Part shown: piece after piece, positions 25,544 to 34,138 of the stretch | Position numbering within the stretch: position 1 is the stretch's first letter | How the letters are laid out: each line of letters starts with the position of its first letter | NCBI GenBank assembly: GCA_965116345.1 | Contig: OZ220680.1 | Location: forward strand, 3,658,001-3,722,000 | Source of the DNA: VXYL01 sp965116345 | GTDB taxonomy: Bacteria > Pseudomonadota > Gammaproteobacteria > Pseudomonadales > Azotimanducaceae | Length of the DNA stretch: 64,000 bases | Direction of reading: 5' to 3' | The notes under the pieces: model-generated | What the model saw: the letters and a program-made list of their open reading frames with translations, nothing else | Database searches by the model: none | Told to the model about the DNA's origin: nothing | Made by a program: the position numbers and the translations under genes

Positions 25544-25818
25544 CCAACGCGGCGACAACGGTGACGACCACGGTTTGCATTCGGTTCTTCGCTTCGCTGC
25601 GCGAGGCCGTGGGCCGCGAGGCTGTGGAACTGGCGCTGGATGAACCCAGCATCGTAGGGGTGCGTGCGAAGCTCGCCGAGCTGTTGACGAACGCGCAGTT
25701 CGAGGCCATCGACGTGCGCGGTGTGCAGGTGTGCGTCAACCAGACCATCGTGCGGGGTGACACGCGGCTCGAAACCGGCGATGAAGTCGCCTTCCTGCCC
25801 CCCGTCACCGGCGGGTAG
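25540..25818 (+). CDS. moaD: Molybdopterin synthase small subunit MoaD
   Basis: 92 residues from a GTG overlapping the moaC stop. The ubiquitin-like fold is recognisable from VCIRFFASLREAVGRE and VCVNQTIVRGDTRLETGDEVAFLPPVTGG, ending in the Gly-Gly that is thiocarboxylated. It donates sulfur to cPMP together with MoaE, which follows 6 bp later. Confidence 0.92.
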   Translation: MTNAATTVTTTVCIRFFASLREAVGREAVELALDEPSIVGVRAKLAELLTNAQFEAIDVRGVQVCVNQTIVRGDTRLETGDEVAFLPPVTGG

Positions 25819-25824
25819 CCGGTC

Positions 25825-26280
25825 GTGCACGCCGAGATCCGGATCCAGACCGACGACTTCGACATCGGCCACGAGTGGGCCGCGTGCCGGAAACGCTGCG
25901 CCGGTAGCGCGGGCGCGATGGTCGCTTTTGGCGGCTTGGTGCGGGACCGGGCCCAAGATGACTCGGTCCGCGGTCTGTACCTGGAGCACTATCCGGGCAT
26001 GACCGAGTCGAGCATCCGCAAGATCGTGGACCAGGCTGCAACGCGCTGGCAGTTGTTTGATGTCGTCGTGATCCATCGCGTGGGACAGCTCGCGCCCGAG
26101 GACCAGATCGTGCTGGTGCTGGTCGCGGCCGGCCACCGCGCGAACGCCTTCGCGGCATGCGAGTTCGTCATGGACTACCTGAAGACCGACGCCGTTTTCT
26201 GGAAGAAGGAAACCCGCGCCGGCGGCCAGCGGTGGATCCAGGCGACGACCGAGGACCGGCAGCGACGCCAATCCTGGTAG
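25825..26280 (+). CDS. moaE: Molybdopterin synthase large subunit MoaE
   Basis: 151 residues from GTG 25825. GAMVAFGGLVRD, LYLEHYPGMTESSIRKI, VVIHRVGQLAPEDQIVLVLV and the catalytic AVFWKKETRAGG (Lys pair) are typical of MoaE, which forms a heterotetramer with MoaD and makes molybdopterin. The moaCDE operon sits inside an otherwise Pseudomonas-like mnmA-to-icd order, so it is probably an insertion relative to that layout. Confidence 0.94.
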   Translation: MHAEIRIQTDDFDIGHEWAACRKRCAGSAGAMVAFGGLVRDRAQDDSVRGLYLEHYPGMTESSIRKIVDQAATRWQLFDVVVIHRVGQLAPEDQIVLVLVAAGHRANAFAACEFVMDYLKTDAVFWKKETRAGGQRWIQATTEDRQRRQSW

Positions 26281-26507
26281 GCACCAATGGCACGGTCTCG
26301 CTCTCGGCATCGCGCTACGAGGTGCTCGAGGGCGATTCGCTCTCGGCGACGGTCAACCTGTCCGGGTCCCCCGCCGCTGATTTCGCCCTGCGGATTCAAA
26401 GGCGCGACCTCTATCCGGCATTCCAGTTCCAGGACGGCATGCCCCGCCTCGTGTTTCGCGCCAGCGATACTCCCAACGCGACCGTCAGGTCGCGCTATGG
26501 CGCGTGA
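26281..26507 (+). pseudogene. Fragment resembling a Calx-beta repeat
   Basis: The open frame after moaE (no start codon of its own) reads GTVSLSASRYEVLEGDSLSA and TVNLSGSPAADFALRI, the opening pattern of Calx-beta domains in large secreted adhesins. It then runs into a REP-like repeat. There is no start and nothing of a larger gene, so this is at most a stray fragment. The match is by eye and short. Confidence 0.35.
26451..26500. repeat. Double-hairpin REP-like element before icd
   Basis: Degenerate copy of the element at 20021: TTTCGCGCCAGCGA, then CCCAACGCGACCGTCAGGTC. The second hairpin (GCGACCgtcaGGTCGC) is perfect and the first has decayed. A TACAAT sequence 10 bp after the copy (26510-26515) could be the icd -10 element. 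Confidence 0.65.
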
Positions 26508-26546
26508 TGTACAATGCCGCGCTTTTGCAGCCGTACGGGGATTTGA

Positions 26547-27812
26547 ATGGGTTACGAACACATTGTCGTGCCGAAGACGGGTGACAGGATCACCGTTGCC
26601 GAAGACGGCACTTTGAACGTACCCGACCGCCCCATCATCCCCTACATCGAGGGCGACGGCATCGGCATCGACATCACGCCGGTGATGTGCAAGGTCGTCG
26701 ATGCGGCGGTCGAGAAGTCCTACGGTGGCGAACGCTCCGTCGCATGGATGGAGATCTACGCGGGCGAAAAGTCGTTGCGCATCTACGGCGAGGACGAGTG
26801 GCTTCCCGAGGAGACCCTGACAGCCCTGCGCGAGTTCTCGGTGGGCATCAAGGGTCCGATGACGACGCCGGTCGGTGGCGGCATCCGCTCTCTCAACGTC
26901 GCCCTACGCCAGCATCTCGACCTGTACGTCTGCCAGCGCCCCGTTCGTTGGCTCCAAGGCGTACCGAGCCCGGTGGTCGCGCCGCAGAGGACCGACATGG
27001 TCATCTTCCGGGAGAACACCGAGGACATCTACGCCGGGGTCGAGTGGGAGGCGGGCTCGGAGGATGCCGACCGCGTGATCGCCTTTCTCCGCGACACCAT
27101 GGACGTACAGAAGATCCGCTTCCCGGTGAACTGCGGCATCGGCATCAAGCCGGTTTCGGTGGAAGGCACTCAACGACTGGTGCGCAAGGCACTCGAATAC
27201 GCCATCGCCGAGGACCGGGATTCGGTGACCTTCGTGCACAAGGGCAACATCATGAAGTTCACCGAAGGTGCCTTCAAGGATTGGGGCTATCAGCTGGCGG
27301 CCGAGGAGTTCGGCGCCACGCCCTTGGACGGCGGACCTTGGCACGAGTTGACCAATTCCCGCACCGGCAAGCAGATCGTCATCAAGGACATGATCGCCGA
27401 CGCCATGCTGCAGCAGATTCTCACCCGCCCGGACGAATACGACGTTATCGCGACCATGAATCTGAACGGCGACTACCTCTCGGATGCACTCGCCGCCCAG
27501 GTCGGCGGAATCGGCATCGCCCCGGGAGCCAACATCGGCGACCGAGTCGCGCTATTCGAAGCCACCCATGGCACGGCGCCGAAGTACACCGGCCAGGACA
27601 AGGTAAACCCCGGTTCGCTGATCCTGTCGGCGGAGATGATGCTGCGCCACCTCGGGTGGCGGGAGGCGGCCGATCTGATCGTCCAGGGAATGGAAGGCGC
27701 GATCGGCGAGAAGACCGTCACCTACGATTTCGAGCGGTTGATGACGGGGGCGACCCTGGTGAAGTGTTCCGAGTTCGGCGATGCCATGATCGGGCACATG
27801 ACGACCGCATAG
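26547..27812 (+). CDS. icd: Isocitrate dehydrogenase (NADP-type)
   Basis: 421 residues, close to the 416 of E. coli Icd. IPYIEGDGIGIDITPVM, VFRENTEDIYAGVEWEAGS-type active-site sequence (here VIFRENTEDIYAGVEW), KPVSVEGTQRLVRKA and HGTAPKYTGQDKVNPGSLIL are conserved substrate and cofactor regions. It forms 2-oxoglutarate in the TCA cycle and competes with AceA for isocitrate. The neighbours csp, clpS and clpA match the classical gammaproteobacterial order. A tandem GTACGCCCCTACGGG repeat follows the stop at 27849. Confidence 0.95.
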   Translation: MGYEHIVVPKTGDRITVAEDGTLNVPDRPIIPYIEGDGIGIDITPVMCKVVDAAVEKSYGGERSVAWMEIYAGEKSLRIYGEDEWLPEETLTALREFSVGIKGPMTTPVGGGIRSLNVALRQHLDLYVCQRPVRWLQGVPSPVVAPQRTDMVIFRENTEDIYAGVEWEAGSEDADRVIAFLRDTMDVQKIRFPVNCGIGIKPVSVEGTQRLVRKALEYAIAEDRDSVTFVHKGNIMKFTEGAFKDWGYQLAAEEFGATPLDGGPWHELTNSRTGKQIVIKDMIADAMLQQILTRPDEYDVIATMNLNGDYLSDALAAQVGGIGIAPGANIGDRVALFEATHGTAPKYTGQDKVNPGSLILSAEMMLRHLGWREAADLIVQGMEGAIGEKTVTYDFERLMTGATLVKCSEFGDAMIGHMTTA

Positions 27813-27848
27813 CGCGCTCTCTCTCTACGGCAGACGCGACAAAGGTCC

Positions 27849-27905
27849 GTAGGGTGCGTACGCCCCTACGGGGGTGCGTACGCCCCTACGGGGCGCGGCA
27901 GCCTC
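27849..27905. repeat. GTAGGGG-type repeat, tandem variant after icd
   Basis: Two copies of a 20-bp unit with core GTGCGTACGCCCCTACGGG, followed by a partial third. They match the CCCCTAC end of the hairpin family seen at 31287, 37653, 49999 and 51026-51170. The region lies between convergent icd and csp. Confidence 0.6.
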
Positions 27906-27943
27906 CTACGGTTGAAGGTCGTGTCGTTCGAGGCGGAACCTCG

Positions 27944-28249
27944 CTAGTGATCGTAGCCTTCGGACTCCGGGGATTCCGGGGACTCCGGCGGCTCCGAGAT
28001 GGCGTCTTCGGCGTCATCGCCGTCGATATCGGAGTCGTGCCCATCGTTCAACGCCTGGACATTGACCGCGTGCAGACCCTTGGAACCCTGTTGGATGTCG
28101 AACGTGACCTCCTGTCCCGCGCGCAACGTCCGGTAGCCGTTCATCTGGATGGACGAGTAGTGCACGAAGAGATCCTCGTCGGCGCTCTCCGCCAAGACGA
28201 ACCCGTATCCCTTGGCGTTATTGAACCACTTGACCTTGCCCGTTGGCAT
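27944..28249 (-). CDS. Cold-shock domain protein (CspD-like position) with acidic tail
   Basis: 101 residues. The first 67 are a cold-shock domain with RNP1 KGYGFV and RNP2 DLFVHYSSI for single-stranded nucleic acid binding. The last 34 form an acidic tail ending in PESPESPES-type repeats, coded by a 9-bp tandem repeat (about 27957-27992). The gene is next to clpS/clpA as cspD is in E. coli and Pseudomonas, and is divergent from clpS. CspD inhibits replication in E. coli; whether this one does is unknown. The tail is not usual for CspD. Confidence 0.88.
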   Translation of the reverse strand: MPTGKVKWFNNAKGYGFVLAESADEDLFVHYSSIQMNGYRTLRAGQEVTFDIQQGSKGLHAVNVQALNDGHDSDIDGDDAEDAISEPPESPESPESEGYDH

Positions 28250-28542
28250 GTCGCGCCCCCCATCGGACATCGAATCGGATCGCGAGAACCGAACCGCCGA
28301 AACACCCGGCTCTGGACTCTGGCAAGCCATACGGCTGCCGCTGTCAATCCGAGTGTGCGATTTTAGTATTAGTTCGAGGCGAATGTTAGGACCTCTTGGT
28401 GTGTCAGTTTGCAACCCGCGCCCACTTGGGGGTCGAGTCGCGAGATTCGGTGCGTTGCGGTCCAGAACGCAGCCCATTTGAACTGGGTTATGATTGTCGC
28501 GTCAAAGCCGGTGGTCCGCACAAAGTCGTTCGAGCGGAGACG

Positions 28543-28977
28543 ATGCGCTCAACCCTTCCCAACCCATCGCGCGACCTGCCCGCTTCGGGACGAGGACCAA
28601 TCGCGGTGGCGGCAACTCGGTCTTCGTCGTCGGACGACGATGATCCGGGCGATGCCGACCAGGGCAGGGATACGGCAACGATCGTCAGGGAGCAGGTCGA
28701 GGAACCCAAGCTCAAGCCGCCTCCCATGTTCAAGGTCATCCTGCTGAACGACGACTACACGCCCCAGGAGTTCGTCGTCCACGTTCTCATGCGGTTTTTC
28801 TATATGGACGTGGAGAAGGCGTGGCGGCTAATGTGGACGGTCCACACCACGGGCAGTGCCGTGATCGGAATCTACCCGCGCGACATCGCCGAGACCAAGT
28901 CGGAGCAGGTGAACGCCTATGCCCAGGAAAACAACCATCCGTTGAAGTCGGCCGTTGAAGAGACCGATGCGGACTGA
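28543..28977 (+). CDS. clpS: ClpS adaptor protein
   Basis: The C-terminal 85 residues are ClpS: KPPPMFKVILLNDDYTPQEF, RFFYMDVEKAWRLMWTVH and EQVNAYAQENNHPLKS. ClpS delivers N-degron substrates to ClpA. The start is uncertain: ATG 28543 gives 144 residues, and GTG 28606, with GGACGAGG upstream, gives 123, closer to the usual 106. Either leaves a longer, Asp-rich N-terminus than in E. coli. The gene precedes clpA by 21 bp. With aat but no ate nearby, N-degron supply would depend on Aat. Confidence 0.93.
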   Translation: MRSTLPNPSRDLPASGRGPIAVAATRSSSSDDDDPGDADQGRDTATIVREQVEEPKLKPPPMFKVILLNDDYTPQEFVVHVLMRFFYMDVEKAWRLMWTVHTTGSAVIGIYPRDIAETKSEQVNAYAQENNHPLKSAVEETDAD

Positions 28978-28998
28978 CGCGGATTACGAGGTGCCACC

Positions 28999-31263
28999 GT
29001 GCTAAGCGACGAACTGATCAACGCCATCAAGAACGTGATGCAGCAGGCCTATGAAAAGCGGCACGAGTTCGTGACGCCCGAACACCTGTTGCTGGCGCTT
29101 CTCGACGACAGGGTGGCGGTGGACGTTCTGAACAACGTGGGTGCCGACTTGAGCCAGCTCCGCCGGGACTTGGAGGAGTTCATCGACGCCAACACGCCGC
29201 TGATACCGGCAGGCCAGATGGCCCGGCGTCGCGAGCCGGAGAAGACGGCGGGCTTCGACATGGTGATCAAGCGCGCGATCTTCCTCGTGCAGTCCAGGGG
29301 CGACAAGCCGGTCAACGGCGCGGACATGCTGATCGCCATGTTCGGCGAGCAGGAGAGCCATGCCGTCTACTGCCTGAAGAAGCAGAACATCGCGCGTCTC
29401 GACGTCCTGAACTACGTCGCCCACGGCATTTCCAAGAAGACACCCGAGAGCGCGGACACGGGTGATGGCGCCACACAAGAGGGAGAGCAGGGCGAAACCC
29501 AGCCGGCCCTGAAGAACTTCGCGAGCGATCTGAACGAGTTGGCCAGAGCCGGGAAGATCGACCCGCTGGTGGGTCGCGACATCGAGGTGGAACGCGTCAT
29601 CCAGATCCTCTGCCGGCGGCGCAAGAACAACCCGCTGCTGGTGGGGGAATCCGGTGTCGGCAAGACGGCGATCGCCGAGGGACTCGCCAAGCGCATCGTC
29701 GACGGCGAAGTGCCGGAGGTGGTTGCCGATAGCCGTGTCCTGGCGCTGGATCTCGGCGCCCTGCTCGCCGGCACGAAGTACCGGGGGGACTTCGAGAAAC
29801 GCTTCAAGGTGCTGCTCGCGGAACTGCAGAGTGAAGAGGGATCGATCCTGTTCATCGACGAGATCCACACCATCATCGGTGCCGGGTCGGCATCGGGCGG
29901 TGTGATGGACGCCTCCAACCTGTTGAAGCCGCTGCTCGCCTCGGGCGACATCCGCTGCATGGGCTCCACGACCTACCACGAGTATCGGGGCGTGTTCGAA
30001 AAGGACCGTGCGCTGTCCCGGCGGTTCCAGAAGATCGACATCGTCGAGCCGGACGTCAACGACACCTACCTCATCCTGAAGGGCCTGAAGTCGCGATTCG
30101 AGGACCACTATTCACTTCGCTTCACCGACCGCGCGCTGCGCGTCGCGGCCGAGCTGTCGGAACGCTACATCACCGACCGATTCATGCCGGACAAGGCCAT
30201 CGATGTCATCGACGAGGCAGGTGCCGCGCAGCAGCTCGTATCGCCGAGCCGCCGCAAGAAGACGGTGGGTGCCCTGGATGTCGAGCAGGTCGTCGCGAAG
30301 ATCGCGCGGATTCCGTCGAACCAGGTGACCTCCTCCGACAAGGAAGCGTTGCGCGACCTCGATCACCGCTTGAAGCTCGTGGTCTTCGGTCAGGACGAAG
30401 CCATCGACACGCTGGCCTCTGCGATCAAGCTGTCGCGCGCAGGACTCAAGACCGAGGGCAAACCCATCGGCTCATTCCTGTTCGCCGGTCCCACCGGCGT
30501 GGGCAAGACCGAGGTGTGTCGGCAGCTGGCCTTCATCATGGGCGTCGAACTGCTGCGCTTCGACATGTCCGAGTACATGGAACGGCACACCGTGTCGCGC
30601 TTGATCGGCGCACCGCCAGGCTATGTCGGCTTCGATCAGGGTGGCCTGCTCACCGAAGCGGTGGTCAAGCACCCGCACAGCGTGGTGCTGCTCGACGAGG
30701 TGGAGAAGGCCCATCCGGAGGTGTTCAACCTGCTCCTGCAGATCATGGATCACGGCACGCTCACGGACAACAACGGCCGCAAGGCGGACTTCCGCAACGT
30801 CGTCCTGATCATGACCACCAATGCGGGTGCCCAGGAAGCCTCGCGGGCCTCCATCGGCTTCACGGAACAGGACCACGGCACCGACGCCATGGAGGTGTTG
30901 AAGAAGATGTTCACACCGGAGTTCCGCAATCGCCTCGATGCGATCATGCAGTTCAACGCGTTGCCCATGGACATCATCAAGTCCATCGTGGACAAGTTCC
31001 TGACGGAACTGCAGGGCCAGCTCGATGCCAAGAAGGTCGAGCTCGATGTGGACGAGTCCGCGCGCGAGTGGCTCGCCCGGGAGGGCTACGACACGAAGAT
31101 GGGCGCCCGTCCGATGCAACGGCTGATCCAGGAGAAGATCAAGCGTCGTCTCGCGGAGGACATCCTGTTCGGCGATCTGTCAGACGGCGGCGGCGTAGTC
31201 CACATCACCGAGGACGGCGGCGAACTCGCGCTCGAGATCGAACCCCGCACCGCTAAGGTGTAG
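28999..31263 (+). CDS. clpA: ATP-dependent Clp protease ATPase subunit ClpA
   Basis: 754 residues from GTG 28999 (MLSDELINAIKNVMQQAYEKRHEFVTPEHL), the ClpA N-domain. The two AAA+ modules have Walker A boxes GESGVGKT (near residue 217) and GPTGVGKTE (near 497), and the second Walker B is VVLLDEVEKAHPEV. ClpA unfolds substrates for ClpP. Length matches E. coli ClpA (758). An IGL/IGF-type ClpP loop is present as ASIGFTEQD. Transcribed with clpS. infA is convergent 148 bp downstream, with a hairpin repeat and a REP-like element between. Confidence 0.96.
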   Translation: MLSDELINAIKNVMQQAYEKRHEFVTPEHLLLALLDDRVAVDVLNNVGADLSQLRRDLEEFIDANTPLIPAGQMARRREPEKTAGFDMVIKRAIFLVQSRGDKPVNGADMLIAMFGEQESHAVYCLKKQNIARLDVLNYVAHGISKKTPESADTGDGATQEGEQGETQPALKNFASDLNELARAGKIDPLVGRDIEVERVIQILCRRRKNNPLLVGESGVGKTAIAEGLAKRIVDGEVPEVVADSRVLALDLGALLAGTKYRGDFEKRFKVLLAELQSEEGSILFIDEIHTIIGAGSASGGVMDASNLLKPLLASGDIRCMGSTTYHEYRGVFEKDRALSRRFQKIDIVEPDVNDTYLILKGLKSRFEDHYSLRFTDRALRVAAELSERYITDRFMPDKAIDVIDEAGAAQQLVSPSRRKKTVGALDVEQVVAKIARIPSNQVTSSDKEALRDLDHRLKLVVFGQDEAIDTLASAIKLSRAGLKTEGKPIGSFLFAGPTGVGKTEVCRQLAFIMGVELLRFDMSEYMERHTVSRLIGAPPGYVGFDQGGLLTEAVVKHPHSVVLLDEVEKAHPEVFNLLLQIMDHGTLTDNNGRKADFRNVVLIMTTNAGAQEASRASIGFTEQDHGTDAMEVLKKMFTPEFRNRLDAIMQFNALPMDIIKSIVDKFLTELQGQLDAKKVELDVDESAREWLAREGYDTKMGARPMQRLIQEKIKRRLAEDILFGDLSDGGGVVHITEDGGELALEIEPRTAKV

Positions 31264-31286
31264 CGACGCTTGTGTCTCGACCGCCC

Positions 31287-31311
31287 GTAGGGGACGCCCT
31301 TGTGGCGTCCC
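31287..31311. repeat. GTAGGGG hairpin repeat after clpA
   Basis: GTAGGGGACGCCCTTGTGGC continues to CGTCCC, giving a stem GGGACGCC/GGCGTCCC around CTTGT. It lies 24 bp after the clpA stop and could act as a terminator or mRNA-end stabiliser. Confidence 0.65.
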
Positions 31312-31350
31312 GCGCCGATTCAAACCGAGGCCGTCCGGAAACTCGCGAGA

Positions 31351-31415
31351 CGACCTGACGGTCGCGGCCCATCCTTGCGGATGTGTGGAAGTTTCGCCTA
31401 CCGCGAAACTTCTAG
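31351..31415. repeat. Double-hairpin REP-like element at the infA stop
   Basis: The inverted pair CGACCTGACGGTCG and GAAGTTTCGCctacCGCGAAACTTC matches the element at 20021, in opposite arm order with a 20-bp spacer. The border CTAG at 31412-31415 contains the infA stop (TAG on the minus strand). Confidence 0.7.
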
Positions 31416-31630
31416 CGTTCGCGGAAGGTGATGCGTCCCTTGGTGAGATCGTACGGTGTCAGTTCCACCCTGACCCTGTCACCTGTGAGGATGCGGATGT
31501 AGTTCTTGCGCATCTTGCCCGAGATGTGTGCCGTAACCACGTGACCGTTGTCCAACTCCACCCGGAACATGGTGTTCGGCAGGGTGTCGACGACGACACC
31601 TTCCATCTCGATTTGTTCTTCTTTCGCCAT
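31412..31630 (-). CDS. infA: Translation initiation factor IF-1
   Basis: 72 residues, exactly the E. coli length, with the S1-like fold sequence MAKEEQIEMEGVVVDTLPN, HISGKMRKNYIRILTGDRV and LTPYDLTKGRI. IF-1 helps start-site selection on the 30S subunit. The gene lies on the minus strand after aat. A GCCCGC/GCGGGC hairpin at 31663-31680 in the gap between aat and infA may separate their expression. Its stop codon coincides with a repeat border. Confidence 0.97.
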   Translation of the reverse strand: MAKEEQIEMEGVVVDTLPNTMFRVELDNGHVVTAHISGKMRKNYIRILTGDRVRVELTPYDLTKGRITFRER

Positions 31631-31712
31631 TGAATCCTTGTCTGCGCGCCCCTCGCGCTCAAGCCCGCGTTTTGGCGGGCGCGCGCATTTAACCACTTGG
31701 GGCGGGCGTTCG

Positions 31713-32429
31713 CTACCGGTCGAAGGTCCACCGCCCGCGTCGCGTGGCCTCGGCGTTATTGGCCCGGACCAGGGCCAGGAAGTCGCGACGCGGCATCTCG
31801 CGCGCCCCGAGCGTGGCCAGGTGTTCGTTCGGCAGCTGACAGTCGATCAGCGTGAAGTCCCAGGCCTCGAGTTGATGCGCGAGGTGGGCGAGGGCGACCT
31901 TCGAGGCGTCGGGCTCGCGGGCAAACATGGACTCGCCGAAGAACATGCGGCCGAGTGATACCCCGTAGAGTCCACCCGCCAACGCGCCGTCGCGCCAGGT
32001 TTCCACGGAGTGGGCGAGGCCCATTTCGTGCAGCGCCAGGTAGCCGGCGCGCATACTCGGCGTGATCCAGGTTCCTGGCGACGACTTGCGCGGTTGTGCG
32101 CACGCCTTGGTGACGTCGGCGAAGGCCTCATCGACCGTTACCTGGAACCGGCCGGAGCGCAACCGTTTGGCCAGACTGCGCGAAACGTGCAGGTCGCCCG
32201 GCGCCAGCACCGCGCGGGGATCCGGCGACCACCACAGCACCGGCTCGTCATCGTCGTTGAACCAGGGAAAGATGCCGTTCGAATACGCGTCGATCAGGCG
32301 TTCCGCGCCGACATCGCCGCCGTACGCAAGGAGGCCCTCGGCGGACGCCAGGTTCGGGTCCGGAAACGCGGACGGGGAGATAGGCGCCACCGTCCGGCTT
32401 GGGGCCCGAGGGCGTCCGAAGGGAGTCAC
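31713..32429 (-). CDS. aat: Leucyl/phenylalanyl-tRNA-protein transferase
   Basis: 238 residues from a GTG at 32429 that overlaps the trxB stop (GTGA). FPDPNLASAEGLLAYGGDVG, NGIFPWFNDDDEPVLWWSPD, MFFGESMF and FTLIDCQLPNEHLATLGA are conserved Aat motifs. The enzyme adds Leu or Phe to N-terminal Arg or Lys and creates N-degrons for ClpS-ClpAP, whose genes lie 0.5 kb away. In Pseudomonas ate follows aat before infA; it is missing here. Confidence 0.95.
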   Translation of the reverse strand: MTPFGRPRAPSRTVAPISPSAFPDPNLASAEGLLAYGGDVGAERLIDAYSNGIFPWFNDDDEPVLWWSPDPRAVLAPGDLHVSRSLAKRLRSGRFQVTVDEAFADVTKACAQPRKSSPGTWITPSMRAGYLALHEMGLAHSVETWRDGALAGGLYGVSLGRMFFGESMFAREPDASKVALAHLAHQLEAWDFTLIDCQLPNEHLATLGAREMPRRDFLALVRANNAEATRRGRWTFDR

Positions 32430-33400
32430 TGTCCGGCGTCGGACCCGAGGGCGTCCAGGTACTTCTCCGCGTCCAGCGCCGCCATGCAGCCGAATCCCGC
32501 GGATGTCACGGCCTGGCGGTAGACATGGTCGGCGACATCGCCGGCGGCGAACACACCGGGGACGCTGGTCGCCGTGGCATTGCCGTCGGTGCCGCTCTCG
32601 ATACGGATGTAGCCGTCGCGCATCTCGAGTTGACCTTCGAAGATGCCGGTGTTCGGCACATGACCGATGGCGATGAAGATGCCGTCGACCGCGAGGTGGC
32701 GCTCTGCGCCGTTCTTGGTGCTGGCCAGCACCGCGCCGGTGACGCCGGTGTCGTCGCCGGCGACTTCCGCCAAGGTGTGGTCCCAGACGATGTTCACCAG
32801 ATCCTGTTCGGCGCGTTCGAACAACCGTCCCTGGAGGATCTTCTCGGCGCGCAGGGCATCTCGGCGGTGGACGAGGTGGACGCGGCTGGCGATGTTGGAG
32901 AGATAGAGGGCCTCCTCCACGGCGGTGTTGCCGCCGCCGATCACGGCGACCTCGCGGCCCCGGAAGAAGAATCCGTCGCAGGTGGCGCAAGCACTCACCC
33001 CTCGTCCCTTGTAGGCATCCTCGGAAGGCAGTCCCAGGTACTTCGCCGTGGCGCCGGTGGCGACGATCAGCGCATCGCTTGCGTACTCGCCCTGGTCCCC
33101 CGTCAGCTTCAACGGGCGGCTACTCAAGTCGACGCTGCCGATTTGGTCGTTGATGATCGTGGTGCCGAACTTTTCGACGTGCTCGGCCATGCGCAGCATC
33201 AACTCGGGACCCTGCAGCCCATTGTGGTCCCCGGGCCAGTTGTCGACATCCGTGGTCGTCGTGAGTTGACCTCCCACCTCGACCCCGGTTATCAACACCG
33301 GGTCGAGGTTCGCCCGGGAGGCGTAGAGCGCCGCCGTGTACCCCGCCGGGCCGGAGCCGAGAACGATGAGCTTGTGGCGGTTTGATGCCTCAATGGGCAT
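32426..33400 (-). CDS. trxB: Thioredoxin reductase
   Basis: 324 residues from ATG 33400 (MPIEASNRHKLIVLGSGPAGYTAALYASRAN), with FAD- and NADPH-binding GxGxxG motifs and the redox-active pair in SACATCDGFFF near residue 137. It keeps thioredoxin reduced and so also serves CysH. The start overlaps the upstream PA4642-like gene by 11 bp, and the stop overlaps aat by 4 bp, so the whole 34081-31713 run is a tight operon. Confidence 0.96.
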   Translation of the reverse strand: MPIEASNRHKLIVLGSGPAGYTAALYASRANLDPVLITGVEVGGQLTTTTDVDNWPGDHNGLQGPELMLRMAEHVEKFGTTIINDQIGSVDLSSRPLKLTGDQGEYASDALIVATGATAKYLGLPSEDAYKGRGVSACATCDGFFFRGREVAVIGGGNTAVEEALYLSNIASRVHLVHRRDALRAEKILQGRLFERAEQDLVNIVWDHTLAEVAGDDTGVTGAVLASTKNGAERHLAVDGIFIAIGHVPNTGIFEGQLEMRDGYIRIESGTDGNATATSVPGVFAAGDVADHVYRQAVTSAGFGCMAALDAEKYLDALGSDAGQ

Positions 33401-33689
33401 TGAGTAGCTCGACGAACGGTGCGGCCTTGGCATGGCTGGCGATCACCTCCACGAGGGTGCGTCCATGACCGTCGCGGGCACGCACGTCGCGCCCCTCGGC
33501 GGTGTAGAAGGCGAGAAAGCGGCTGAAGTCCTCGGCGCGCATGCTCTGGTAGGCGTGGCGGAGCACGTAGAAATCCGGGTCGCCCGGAAACGAGTCCCCG
33601 GACTGGACCGGCACGGTCTTGCCGAGGAAATTCCTCACCCGGTCGTCGTCCCAGACTTCGTCGAGTACCTTCTGTTTGTCTTTTTTCAT
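33390..33689 (-). CDS. Conserved hypothetical protein, PA4642-like
   Basis: 99 residues, soluble. The pattern KKDKQKVLDEVWDDDRVRNF, DPDFYVLRHAYQSMRAEDF and RFLAFYTAEGRDVRARDGHG resembles the small PA4642-type family of gammaproteobacteria, whose function is unknown. The C-terminal part looks like a short ankyrin-type helical hairpin (DGHGRTLVEVIASHAKA). It overlaps the VOC gene by 4 bp and trxB by 11 bp, which indicates translational coupling. Confidence 0.65.
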   Translation of the reverse strand: MKKDKQKVLDEVWDDDRVRNFLGKTVPVQSGDSFPGDPDFYVLRHAYQSMRAEDFSRFLAFYTAEGRDVRARDGHGRTLVEVIASHAKAAPFVELLNAH

Positions 33690-34081
33690 TGAATCCCCGT
33701 CGTCGGGTCGTCACCGTACGTGTGCGTGATGACTTCCCAGATGTGGCCGTCTGCGCATTCGAAGTAGAAGCCGCGTCCACCCCAGCGATGGTTGATCTCG
33801 CCGTCCGTGCGGCTGCGGGGGCCGCTGCCGAAAACCACGCCAGCTTCCTTTACACGACCGAGGATGGCGTCGAACTCCTCGTCGGAGGCAAGGAAGGCGT
33901 AGTGGCTCGAACGGGGATTCGGCGAGTTGTCGAAGTCGAGGGTCAAGGTGTCGTTGATCTTCACCGGGGCGAAGTGGCCCCAGGTGCCGTGGTACTCGAG
34001 ACCGAGGATGCCGGCGATGAATTGCGCCGATTTCACCTTGTCGTGGGCAGGGATGATGGTGTGGTCCAACTGCAGGGTCAT
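33686..34081 (-). CDS. VOC-family (glyoxalase/dioxygenase-like) protein
   Basis: 131 residues from ATG 34081, with GGTGGAG as ribosome binding site; a GTG at 34093 is possible. The fold shows two beta-alpha-beta-beta-beta halves: LDHTIIPAHDKVKSAQFIAG with the first metal His, GTWGHFAPVKINDTLTLDF, then RGFYFECADGHIWEVITHTYG with the later His/Glu ligands. Substrate unknown. It is first in the VOC-PA4642-trxB-aat operon. A five-hairpin element begins 57 bp upstream. Confidence 0.8.
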   Translation of the reverse strand: MTLQLDHTIIPAHDKVKSAQFIAGILGLEYHGTWGHFAPVKINDTLTLDFDNSPNPRSSHYAFLASDEEFDAILGRVKEAGVVFGSGPRSRTDGEINHRWGGRGFYFECADGHIWEVITHTYGDDPTTGIQ

Positions 34082-34138
34082 GGTTTGCTCCACCGAAGTT
34101 CGAAGTCCGATTATGGACCATCCTGAACCGGGGACGCC

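Noticed and set aside
24604..25558. Long ORFs on both strands through the tandem array (up to 320 residues)
   Set aside because: They arise because the 153-bp repeat length is a multiple of three; the predicted proteins are low-complexity and overlap moaC antisense.
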